Shown here: positions 1 to 11,697 of the stretch, piece after piece
Layout: every line of letters begins with the position of its first letter
How positions within the stretch are numbered: position 1 is the stretch's first letter
Assembly (NCBI RefSeq): GCF_030718205.1
Contig: NZ_JAUZQF010000001.1
Location: 186,001 to 250,000, forward strand
Reading direction: 5' to 3'
Length of the DNA stretch: 64,000 nucleotides
DNA from: Nonomuraea turcica
Lineage (GTDB): Bacteria; Actinomycetota; Actinomycetes; Streptosporangiales; Streptosporangiaceae
Program-made: the position numbers and the translations under genes
Notes under the pieces: generated by a model
Databases searched by the model: none
Seen by the model: the letters and a program-made list of their open reading frames with translations, nothing else
What the model was told of the DNA's origin: nothing

Positions 1-534
1 AGTTCGCTGATCCGAGCAATGGAATATCAGGGAGAGCGGGTAGTGAGGGAGGCCGCGCAGGACGTACGGCTGCTGATGGAAGCCGCGGGTGATCCCTTCC
101 CACTCGACCGCGACGACTTCGAGAGCCGGTGCCTGCAACTGCACCGGATGCGAGAGGAGCGCGCGCGTGCGAGTGGTGGCACGGTGTTCCTCGACAGAGG
201 GTGCCTCGACTACCTCGCCTACGCAGAACTAGGACCGTGGCCGCTGAGTGACGCGGAACGAGATCATTGTCGCGCGACGCGTTATGACGCAGTCTTCCTG
301 GTCCTGCCGCACGGGCGCGAGTGGGGGTCGACGCTACGCGCCGGCGAGCGTGAGTTCTGCGAGCGTCTCGTGTGCGAGCTGCGGCGGCTCTACACCGAGC
401 TGGGCATGCCCGTGTACGAGGTGCCCGCAGGAGACGTGTGGGAGCGCGCCGGATGGGTGCGCGCGCGGTGCGCGGAGACCGGTCAGGCGCCGCTCAGACG
501 GTCGGCGACCTCGCCCCAGAAGGCGGTCATGTGA
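1..534 (+). CDS. NadR/Ttd14-like AAA family ATPase, 5'-truncated by the window edge
   Basis: The frame is open from base 1, so the true start and the Walker A loop lie outside the window; 177 codons are visible. What remains matches the C-terminal part of AAA_28 (NadR/Ttd14-like) P-loop proteins: a VVREAA segment near the visible start, then FLDRGCLDYLAY, which corresponds to the family's Walker-B-like FLDRG..D..AY block, then a YDAVFLVLP strand. Such proteins are small nucleotide-binding or kinase-like enzymes of mostly unknown substrate. The 3' end overlaps the convergent HPr-kinase-like gene by 52 bp. The substrate cannot be inferred from the sequence. Confidence 0.8.
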   Translation, partial: SSLIRAMEYQGERVVREAAQDVRLLMEAAGDPFPLDRDDFESRCLQLHRMREERARASGGTVFLDRGCLDYLAYAELGPWPLSDAERDHCRATRYDAVFLVLPHGREWGSTLRAGEREFCERLVCELRRLYTELGMPVYEVPAGDVWERAGWVRARCAETGQAPLRRSATSPQKAVM

Positions 535-1640
535 CGGTTCACGTCGGGCCCGTACGCCACGCGCACACAGGGCACCTTTTGCACCAGCGCCATGGTGCGG
601 CTCCTCTCGGCGCTGTCGGTGGGACGGCGAGGGAGCACGCCGAGGAAGTCGATGCCGTGCTTGCGCTGCCGGGTATCGGCGAGGCAGTGGGGGTCAGTGT
701 GCCAGCTCGGCCGGGTCACGGGATCGATGCGCCAGCCTGCTCGCTCACGCTCGGCGACCGGCAGGACCACGCCGACCAGCTCGGCCTCTGGAACGCCGTG
801 GACCCGGGTGAGCGGGAAGAACTCCTCCAGGTCGAAATACACCCTGCTGCGGTGCTCAGCGCCCCAGGGCAGCACGTCCGCACCGCCCAGTGGGCCGACA
901 GGTCCCTTGTGCCAGCGCAACGACGCCCGCTCGATGACGCTTCTCTGCGGATGCTCGACCAGCGCGGTCGCGCTCACCGCCACCCGCTTGGGCCAGCCGG
1001 CGATCAAGGGCGGGCCGCCCGCGTCCCTGCGCCAGATGTGCACCATGTCCTCGGCCAGGAAATCCCAGCCGACCAGCGTGCATACCTGGAAGGCCAACGT
1101 GGACTTACCGCTGCCCGCCTTGCCCATGATGAGCACCCCCGCGCCATCGCGTGCCACGCCGGAGGCGTGGAACGCGGGCAGGCCGGCCGCCTCAAGCTGG
1201 CCGCCTATCACGTACATGAGCATCCGGCTGATCGCACGCATGGTCTCGGTCGACTCGTCGTACACCTCGAGCTCCACCAATCCGCGCTCGGGCTCGGCGG
1301 AGATGAGCATTGCCGCGGCGTCGTTCTCCCGCTGCCGCAGCCACCGCACGGCCCCCGCCTGGTGACCCACACAGACGTACGTTGTGCTCGAAGGGCCCAT
1401 GCTCAGCCGTGGCAACCGCCAACAGTCGGCCAGCGTGCCCGGATCCACGCTCGGCATCGCGCGCAGCGCGACCCGCACCGTCACACCCGGCGCATCGTGT
1501 GGCGCGCCCAGCCGGTAGATCGGGCTGACCATGCTCCCCGCTCGCTCTAGGACGCTCGCCAGCGCCGATTCCACGTTCGCCGTTGCGGGGCCGCTGGAGA
1601 GTCCGAAAACTTCCGCAGATTCGAAGGAAGGCGATGTCAT
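483..1640 (-). CDS. HPr kinase/phosphorylase-like P-loop protein
   Basis: 385 residues. The C-terminal half has the HprK layout: HASGV at about 158-162, a P-loop GKAGSGKST at 173-181, and an acidic LAEDMV at about 199. The N-terminal half (1-150) is unlike the HprK/P hexamer domain and I do not recognise it. HprK relatives in actinomycetes often sit in RiPP or other specialised loci, where some phosphorylate a peptide instead of HPr; a peptide substrate here is inference only. An in-frame ATG lies 84 nt further upstream, but the start at 1640 has AGGAG about 10 nt before it. This start overlaps the divergent thymidylate-kinase-like gene by 7 bp, and the 3' end overlaps the upstream convergent gene. 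Confidence 0.75.
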   Translation of the reverse strand: MTSPSFESAEVFGLSSGPATANVESALASVLERAGSMVSPIYRLGAPHDAPGVTVRVALRAMPSVDPGTLADCWRLPRLSMGPSSTTYVCVGHQAGAVRWLRQRENDAAAMLISAEPERGLVELEVYDESTETMRAISRMLMYVIGGQLEAAGLPAFHASGVARDGAGVLIMGKAGSGKSTLAFQVCTLVGWDFLAEDMVHIWRRDAGGPPLIAGWPKRVAVSATALVEHPQRSVIERASLRWHKGPVGPLGGADVLPWGAEHRSRVYFDLEEFFPLTRVHGVPEAELVGVVLPVAERERAGWRIDPVTRPSWHTDPHCLADTRQRKHGIDFLGVLPRRPTDSAERSRTMALVQKVPCVRVAYGPDVNRHMTAFWGEVADRLSGA

Positions 1641-2278
1641 TGGCAGATCTCCTGACGTATGTGGGCGGTTCAGGCGCCGCTGTGGTCGAAGTCGAGGGGC
1701 CGTCCGGCGCGGGCAAGTCCACACTGATCCGGGCGCTGGTCGCGGCGTCGGGACCGGGAGCGCGCTGTGTGGACGTGGCCGCGGCCGAATCCGTGCCTGA
1801 CGAGCCGATGCAACTCGTCGGCGACCTCATGCGCGCCATGCCCGCGCGTCTCGAACCGCTGGAGGCCGCGTTCCTGTTCTGCGCGCGTACGGCGGGCCGC
1901 TGCCGGGTCATCGGCCGCTTGGGGCGCGGCGGACCGGTCATCCTTTTGGCCGACCGGCTGCGCCTGTCTCTGTACGCGCAGCTGCGTCGAGCGGGCCTGG
2001 AGGTGTCGGCGGCGGCAGAGCTGACGCTGCTGGCGGCGCGGAAGGTCCGTCCGCACCTGACGATTCTCCTGGACGTCGACCACGCCGAGCACAGCCGCCG
2101 CGTCACGCATCGCGGTCACGTGCCCACGCGGGAGCGGGAATTCCGCGCACTCAGGGGATGGCTGTGCGAGGCGTTCGACACGCTAGGCGCGGATGGACCC
2201 CGCCTCGACACCACCGGCCTCACGCCCGAGCAGGTTCGTGACCGAGTCGTGGCGACCGGGGTGATGCCGGCTCTGTGA
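1634..2278 (+). CDS. Thymidylate-kinase-like nucleoside/nucleotide kinase
   Basis: 214 residues. The P-loop GPSGAGKST lies at 22-30, preceded by a VVEVE strand as in dTMP kinases, and ADRLRLSLYAQ resembles the family's DR-x-x-S-x-x-A-Y-Q block. A basic lid-like segment near HRGHVPTRERE follows. It is probably a deoxynucleotide or related kinase of the thymidylate kinase fold, but is too divergent to call Tmk. The start at 1634 is chosen for the GAAGGAAGG immediately upstream; an earlier in-frame ATG at 1583 would lie deeper inside the opposite gene. Its ribosome-binding site lies inside the coding region of the divergent HprK-like gene. Confidence 0.7.
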   Translation: MSLADLLTYVGGSGAAVVEVEGPSGAGKSTLIRALVAASGPGARCVDVAAAESVPDEPMQLVGDLMRAMPARLEPLEAAFLFCARTAGRCRVIGRLGRGGPVILLADRLRLSLYAQLRRAGLEVSAAAELTLLAARKVRPHLTILLDVDHAEHSRRVTHRGHVPTREREFRALRGWLCEAFDTLGADGPRLDTTGLTPEQVRDRVVATGVMPAL

Positions 2279-2428
2279 CCGATCCGGACGCGGCCCCCCC
2301 CAGTGCGCTGCCGACGGCCGACCTCGTCCCATGCCGGGGCCGCTCGAATTCCGCGCTGAAACCAGACGGAAAACTCGGCCCTCGAGGCTGACCGTATCCA
2401 CGGCTCAGGAATTGGCATGCAGAGTCAA

Positions 2429-2530
2429 TCACTTTCCCATTCGCCGGTTAAGTAGTGCGAACATGCTAGCGACGCGGTAATTGAGTGCGGCTTGAGCGGC
2501 GTTGTAGCGGTGCCTGAGCATGTCATTCAC
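2429..2530 (-). pseudogene. Short protein-like open frame, possible remnant
   Basis: On the minus strand a roughly 33-codon frame ends in TGA and reads like real protein (RHRYNAAQAALNYRV followed by ASMFALLNRRMGK). A stop lies a few codons before the GTG at 2530, and no ribosome-binding site is obvious. It may be the C-terminal scrap of a larger gene, perhaps mobile, or a very small protein. The rest of the 280-bp gap between the kinase and the DUF6687 gene shows nothing I recognise. Confidence 0.25.
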
Positions 2531-2559
2531 CACTGCGGCCAGGCGCTAGGTTGGCCCTC

Positions 2560-3546
2560 ATGAAGTATCTCGCATACACTCCTGAGCTCGCCGAAATCGA
2601 CAAGATCCTGGTCGACGGAAATGAAGCGGGCCGCGGCCTGCAGTTGAGCCATTGGCCGGGAAACAGGACCCCCAAGCATCTGAAGGCGGATCTGAGCGTC
2701 GAGATCGCGCTCCGTTTCATCGCCGACCCCGGCCATTCGGAATGGGTTCGCGGGCGGGAAATAGTGACGAATGACCATTACGACACCGACGGCCTGCTCG
2801 CCGCATGGGTCGTGCTCAATCCGGAATCGGCGGCCGAGCACGCCGCAGCGTTGATCGCGTGTGCGGAAGCAGGCGACTTCTACGAGTTCACCCATCCGGA
2901 CGCGGTCAAACTCGACCTCACCATCCAGGCCTTCGCCGACCCCGAGCGATCTCCCTTCAGGGTGGAGCCGGCCGGCGCCTCGACCGTGGAATTCGAGCAG
3001 CGAGCCAGCGACGAAATCCTCGCCCGGCTACCCGGCCTGCTCTACGACGTCTCGGATTACGAGGAATTGTGGGGCGAGCGTTACGAGAAGATCGTCGGGC
3101 GCCTGGGTTGGCTGAACGATGGTCGTGTACGCGTGCGCGAATGGCCGGAGGCGCGGATGTCCACGATCGAGAGCTCGGACAGGCTCGATCATTTCGCCAG
3201 GAACACGTTCTGCAATGGCCATCGGATACTCGAGGCTGTATCCGTGCCGGGCGGCACCTCCTACGTGCTGCACTACCGCGAGTTCCTCTGGTACGACATC
3301 GTGTCGCGCGCATCGAGTCCCAAGCACCGCATGACACGAACCGCCGATCGGCTGAACGAATTGGAGCCCGCAGGTGACGGGGCGTGGGCGGTCACCACGT
3401 GGACGCCCGCCATCTTGTTCTCCGCCGAGGGGAAGGGCGAGACGAGGGTTGTCTCGTACAAGGAGCCGCGAGGGGCGAGCGCATTGCCCGTCGAGACCGT
3501 GGAGCAGGTCATCTGCGAGGAACTTCTCGACCTCGACCGAGCATAG
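2560..3546 (+). CDS. DUF6687 family protein
   Basis: 328 residues. It shows the DUF6687 pattern: LSHWPGN near residue 30, a DLSVEIALRFI segment, and the signature NDHYDTDGLLA at 71-81, which resembles the metal-binding DHH-type Asp/His cluster of phosphoesterases. No signal peptide or membrane segment is seen, so it is likely cytoplasmic. The biochemical role of the family is not established; hydrolase activity is inference from the Asp/His cluster. A TTG at 2551 is also in frame, but the ATG at 2560 sits 9 nt after an AGG and is preferred. It lies 100 bp upstream of the histidyl-tRNA synthetase gene in the same direction, so co-transcription is possible. Confidence 0.75.
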   Translation: MKYLAYTPELAEIDKILVDGNEAGRGLQLSHWPGNRTPKHLKADLSVEIALRFIADPGHSEWVRGREIVTNDHYDTDGLLAAWVVLNPESAAEHAAALIACAEAGDFYEFTHPDAVKLDLTIQAFADPERSPFRVEPAGASTVEFEQRASDEILARLPGLLYDVSDYEELWGERYEKIVGRLGWLNDGRVRVREWPEARMSTIESSDRLDHFARNTFCNGHRILEAVSVPGGTSYVLHYREFLWYDIVSRASSPKHRMTRTADRLNELEPAGDGAWAVTTWTPAILFSAEGKGETRVVSYKEPRGASALPVETVEQVICEELLDLDRA

Positions 3547-3646
3547 CCAGACGGCGCAAGGAAGTTCGGTAGCCTTGAGAGCGTTTCTCCGCTGGGTGCG
3601 CGTCATGTCCCGGCCGCCTGAATGATCATGGAAGGATCGTTGTCCT

Positions 3647-4963
3647 GTGAGCCGATTCCTGCCGACCGCGCCCTATCGGGGCACCCGAGACTTCCTTCCG
3701 GATGAGATGTCGGTGCGCCAGCAGGTTTTCTCCCGCCTCTACGAGGCCGTAGAGCGCTACGGCTACGTACGTTACGACGGGCCCATACTGGAATCGGCGG
3801 ACATATACGAGGCCAAGTCAGGCAGGGAGATCGCGGACCAGCAGCTCTACTCCCTGACCGACCGTGCCGGCCGTAGGCTCGCGCTGCGCCCGGAGATGAC
3901 GCCGTCAGTGGCAAGGATGATCGCCGGGCACGCCGGCGAGCTCCAGTTCCCTGTCCGGTGGTATTCCCACGTCAACTGCCACCGCTACGAGCGGCCACAG
4001 CGCGGCCGCGTGCGCGAGCACTGGCAGATCAACGTGGATGTTTTCGGCTCTGACAGCCCCAACTGCGAGATCGAGATCTTCCAGGTCATCCACGACATGA
4101 TGGCCTCACTCGGCGCCACCAGGGACATGTACGTGCTGCGCGCCAACGACCGCATCCTCCTGGAGAGCCTGCTCGTCGACGTGATCGGGATCCCCCACGA
4201 GAAGGTCCGCGACGTCTCCTCGATCCTCGACCGCTGGGCCAAATACCCCAGGGAGCAGCTCCTGGACAGCGCGCTCCAACTCGAGATCTCCGAGCAGCAG
4301 TTCGAGCGCATCGAGGTGGCCCTGAAGTCGGACGAAAGCCTGCTGCCAGAAATGCCGGCCGAGACGCTTGAGCGGTCACCGCTGGCCAGGATTCTCGCCG
4401 GGCCCGGGCGCGATCTGGTGGTGTTCGACCCATCGATCGTGCGCGCGTTCGAGTATTACACCGCCACGGTGTTCGAGGTCTTCGACACGAACCCCGCCAA
4501 CAGCCGATCGCTGTTCGGCGGCGGCCGATACAGCGATCTGGTGGGGCTCTTCTCCGACCAGCGCATCCCGGGCATCGGATTCGGCATGGGCGATGTGACG
4601 CTGATGGATTTCCTCGACACGCATGGTCTGCTGCCTACGCCCAAGCCCGAGTGTGATGTGGCCGTGATGCCCGTCGAAGAGGAACTGCTCCCCGTGGTCA
4701 GGGACATCGCCGGCGAACTGCGGGCGGCCGGCTACCGCACGGTCGTCCCGCTGGAGAGCCGCAAACTGGGCAAGGAGCTCAAGCGGGCGGACAGGAGCGG
4801 TGCCAGGGCCGGGGTCATCGTGGGGCCCGATGACTGGCAGCGCGGCATGGTGGGGGTGCGCGACCTCGCCGGTCGCGAGCAGCAGACGGTCCCACGTGAG
4901 GAGGTCGTGGCCGCGGTCGCCCAGATACTCAGCAGCCCGCGGCCTGACAGGACCACGATCTGA
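3647..4963 (+). CDS. hisS: Histidyl-tRNA synthetase, divergent copy
   Basis: 438 residues, normal bacterial length. Class II motif 1 region begins at GTRDFLP (12-18), motif 2 holds RYERPQRGR (113-121), the histidine-binding block reads RAFEYYTATVFE (266-277), and motif 3 IPGIGFGMGD lies at 307-316. A C-terminal anticodon-binding domain covers about 335-435. The binding block differs from the usual RGLDYYTRTVFE, although its leading Arg is kept. HisZ-type regulatory paralogues usually lose parts of these motifs, so an active synthetase is more likely. GTG start with GAAGGAT about 9 nt upstream. It is not in a translation-gene neighbourhood, which suggests a second copy; this needs the rest of the genome. 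Confidence 0.85.
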   Translation: MSRFLPTAPYRGTRDFLPDEMSVRQQVFSRLYEAVERYGYVRYDGPILESADIYEAKSGREIADQQLYSLTDRAGRRLALRPEMTPSVARMIAGHAGELQFPVRWYSHVNCHRYERPQRGRVREHWQINVDVFGSDSPNCEIEIFQVIHDMMASLGATRDMYVLRANDRILLESLLVDVIGIPHEKVRDVSSILDRWAKYPREQLLDSALQLEISEQQFERIEVALKSDESLLPEMPAETLERSPLARILAGPGRDLVVFDPSIVRAFEYYTATVFEVFDTNPANSRSLFGGGRYSDLVGLFSDQRIPGIGFGMGDVTLMDFLDTHGLLPTPKPECDVAVMPVEEELLPVVRDIAGELRAAGYRTVVPLESRKLGKELKRADRSGARAGVIVGPDDWQRGMVGVRDLAGREQQTVPREEVVAAVAQILSSPRPDRTTI

Positions 4964-5060
4964 CAACCTCCGGCCTGACGGTCCCGCGAGCGACGGACCG
5001 GCCTCGCCATGCCGCGAGGCCCCTAGGGGACGCCGACGACCGGATGGTCGTCCCATGCGC

Positions 5061-5091
5061 CATCCCCGGACGCGGGGTGCGTCCGGGGATG
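5061..5091. terminator. Bidirectional hairpin between hisS and the response regulator
   Basis: A perfect 13-bp inverted repeat (CATCCCCGGACGC and its complement) encloses a 5-nt loop. It lies between two convergent genes and ends 8 nt from the response regulator stop. It has no U-tract, as is common for actinomycete terminators. Confidence 0.75.
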
Positions 5092-5098
5092 CGGCACG

Positions 5099-5728
5099 TC
5101 AGGACAGGGCGTCGAAGCCGGCTCGCAAATGCGTCAGGCGGTCGGTGAGGTCCGAGAGCGGCGCGGCCAGCGCCGGGTCCTGGGACTTGCGGGCCAGCTC
5201 CCGAATCCGGGCCAGCTCATCCTCCACGGCCGTCAGCCGCCGCGACAGCTCCGGCAGCACCGACGCCTGATCACCGGCCCCGGCCGGCAGCTCGCCGCTG
5301 AGCCGGTCGCGGAGCAGGGACGCCTGCTCGGCCAGCCGCTTGTTCATGTTGTAGAGCTCGGTGAACACCGACACCTTTGCCCGCAACACCCACGGGTCGA
5401 ACGGCTTGGTCAGATAGTCCACCGCACCTGCCGCGTAGCCGCGGAAGGCGTAGTCGGGCGCGCTGTCCACCACGGTCAGGAAGATGATCGGAATGTTCCT
5501 GGTCCGCTCGCGCCGCTTGATGTGCGCAGCCGTCTCGAACCCGTCCATGCCCGGCATCCGCACGTCGAGCAGGATGAGCGCGAACTCGGTGTTGAGCAGT
5601 GCTTTCAGCGCCTCCTCGCCCGACCGGGCGCGCACCGGCACCAGGTCGAGCGAGCTGAGGATGGCTTCCAGCGCGATGAGGTTTTCCTCGCGGTCGTCTA
5701 CCAGGAGGATCTTCGCTCGCTCCGCCAT
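5099..5728 (-). CDS. Response regulator with C-terminal coiled coil
   Basis: 209 residues. An N-terminal receiver domain (about 5-120) has the acidic pair D11-D12, phosphoacceptor D55, T85 and K108. Instead of a DNA-binding domain it ends in a helical, charged segment (about 130-205) likely to form a coiled coil. It begins 3 bp after the stop of the poly-HAMP hybrid kinase, so the two are cotranscribed and probably partners. Lacking an output domain, it may act as a phosphorelay intermediate or a protein-protein switch. Confidence 0.85.
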   Translation of the reverse strand: MAERAKILLVDDREENLIALEAILSSLDLVPVRARSGEEALKALLNTEFALILLDVRMPGMDGFETAAHIKRRERTRNIPIIFLTVVDSAPDYAFRGYAAGAVDYLTKPFDPWVLRAKVSVFTELYNMNKRLAEQASLLRDRLSGELPAGAGDQASVLPELSRRLTAVEDELARIRELARKSQDPALAAPLSDLTDRLTHLRAGFDALS

Positions 5729-5731
5729 CGA

Positions 5732-9910
<4,179 letters not shown>

Positions 9911-10030
9911 GGGGCCTCCTTCACTCGCTGCCTGCCTCGGCGAGTGATTCAAGTCTGTCACGATGAGTAGCTCGTAGTCCTGTCCTTGGATTTACCCCAA
10001 GTCAGTGGGAAGTGTGGTAGGCACGGTGGG

Positions 10031-11575
10031 ATGACTGCTTCTCCCCATGCGGTGCTGGCCGCGACGTTCGCGCCCGGCGAGACCGCTGTGACGGCTGCGA
10101 TGAGGTTCACGCGTGAGGTGATGACCGCGTGGGCCACTGGTGGCGTGCTCCATACTGCCGAGCAAGTCGCAGGGGACTTGGCCGAGCAGGTCGCTGACGA
10201 GCCATTTGAGGTCATTTGGAAGCATTTCGGGGACGCCGTACAGATCGAATTCCGGCAACGAAGCGTCTCCCAGAGTGATCCGAAAGCTCCTTCCTCGAAC
10301 GTCGAAGAGTGGGGAGTCACCTTCGCGGGCGATTCCCGTGTCCATTGGGCTAGGCTCACGCTACCTGGCTCCGTGGACAGGGTCGCAGCCGAATGGCTGG
10401 AGGAGAGGTCCACCGGACCTCATTGGCTGGGGTTCCTGGCTGACGCGAGCGACTTGCTGGCAGGCACTCTCGACCCCGACATGGTGCCGGCGATCATCGC
10501 CCAGATTGTGGTGCCGAGGTTGGCGAGTTGGTGCGCTGTCTACACCTCCGACGGCGCCGCCGGACCGCTGCGGCTGGTCTATCTGTGGCATGCCGACGAG
10601 GCCAGGATCGACGGGCTGCGCGAGCAACTGGCGGACATGGACGTGGGCGCCGCCGGCACCAGCGTCACCTCCACCCTTCACCTGGCCGACTCGCAGGTGC
10701 TGGCGGTGCCGCTGACGGCGCGCGGGCGCAGCCTCGGCATGATGTGCCTGGGCCGGCCCGACCGGTTCCGTGACGAGGTCATCCAGTTCGCCGACGACAT
10801 CGGCAGGCGCGCCGCGCTGGCCATGGACAACGCCAGGCTCTACGCCCAGCAGGCCGCCGCCAACCGGGCGCTGCAGCGCAGCCTGCTCCCGCCCAACGAG
10901 CCCGACGTGCCGGGGCTCGACTACGGCGTCATCTACGAGCCCGCCGGCGAGGTCAACGAGGTCGGCGGCGACTTCTACGACCTGTTCAAGGCGGGCGACG
11001 ACTCGTGGCGGTTCGCGATCGGTGACGTCTGCGGCACCGGCCCGGAGGCCGCGGCTGTGACCGGCCTCGCCCGGCACACGCTGCGGCTGCTGGCGCGGGA
11101 GGGATATGGGGTGGCCGCCGTGCTCGGCCGGCTCAACCAGGCGATCCTGGAGGAGGGGGAGCGGGCCAGGTTCCTCACGCTGCTGCACGGCGACATCACC
11201 CCCGTGGAGACCGGCCTGGAGGTCCGCCTGGTGTCGGCGGGGCATCCCGAGGCGCTGCGGCTCAAGCCGAACGGCAAGGTCGAGACCGTCACCACGCCGC
11301 AGTCGTTGCTCGGGGTCTTCCACGAGGTCGTGTTCGAGGCCGACACCCTCCATCTCGCCCACGGCGACGTGCTGCTGGCCGTCACGGACGGGGTGACCGA
11401 GCGGCGCTCCGGCGGTCGCCTGCTCGACGACGACGGCGGCCTGGCCAAGCTGCTCGCCGAGTGCGCCGGGCTGTCGGCCAGGGCGGTGGCCGAGCGCATC
11501 CGCAGGGGCGCGGCCGAGTTCGCCTCCGAGCCGAGCGCCGACGACCTCGCCATCGTGGTGCTGCGCGCACGCTGA
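10031..11575 (+). CDS. GAF domain PP2C-type (SpoIIE) phosphatase
   Basis: 514 residues. A poorly conserved N-terminal region (1-130) is followed by a GAF-like domain (about 140-280) and a SpoIIE/PP2C phosphatase domain (about 300-514). The metal-site motifs EVGGDFYDLF, GDVCGTGPEAA, VTDGVTE and SADDLAIVVL are all present. Such enzymes dephosphorylate STAS-domain anti-sigma antagonists and so activate stress sigma factors. The gene is divergent from the poly-HAMP kinase across a 120-bp gap, suggesting a common stimulus, though no direct partner is encoded next to it. The ATG at 10031 is chosen over a TTG at 9986; the ribosome-binding site is weak. Confidence 0.88.
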   Translation: MTASPHAVLAATFAPGETAVTAAMRFTREVMTAWATGGVLHTAEQVAGDLAEQVADEPFEVIWKHFGDAVQIEFRQRSVSQSDPKAPSSNVEEWGVTFAGDSRVHWARLTLPGSVDRVAAEWLEERSTGPHWLGFLADASDLLAGTLDPDMVPAIIAQIVVPRLASWCAVYTSDGAAGPLRLVYLWHADEARIDGLREQLADMDVGAAGTSVTSTLHLADSQVLAVPLTARGRSLGMMCLGRPDRFRDEVIQFADDIGRRAALAMDNARLYAQQAAANRALQRSLLPPNEPDVPGLDYGVIYEPAGEVNEVGGDFYDLFKAGDDSWRFAIGDVCGTGPEAAAVTGLARHTLRLLAREGYGVAAVLGRLNQAILEEGERARFLTLLHGDITPVETGLEVRLVSAGHPEALRLKPNGKVETVTTPQSLLGVFHEVVFEADTLHLAHGDVLLAVTDGVTERRSGGRLLDDDGGLAKLLAECAGLSARAVAERIRRGAAEFASEPSADDLAIVVLRAR

Positions 11576-11644
11576 CGCGTGGGCGGCGTGGTGCTCGATG
11601 AGGACCTCCCGATGTACGGCGGTGCGCGCGATCGTGACAGCGGT

Positions 11645-11674
11645 CAGGCCCGACGGTCAAGACCGTCGGGCCTG
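11645..11674. terminator. Strong bidirectional hairpin
   Basis: A perfect 14-bp inverted repeat (CAGGCCCGACGGTC and its complement) with a minimal AA loop lies between the convergent SpoIIE phosphatase and S9-peptidase-like genes. Confidence 0.85.
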
Positions 11675-11697
11675 CAAGTCCTTACAACCTGTCAACC

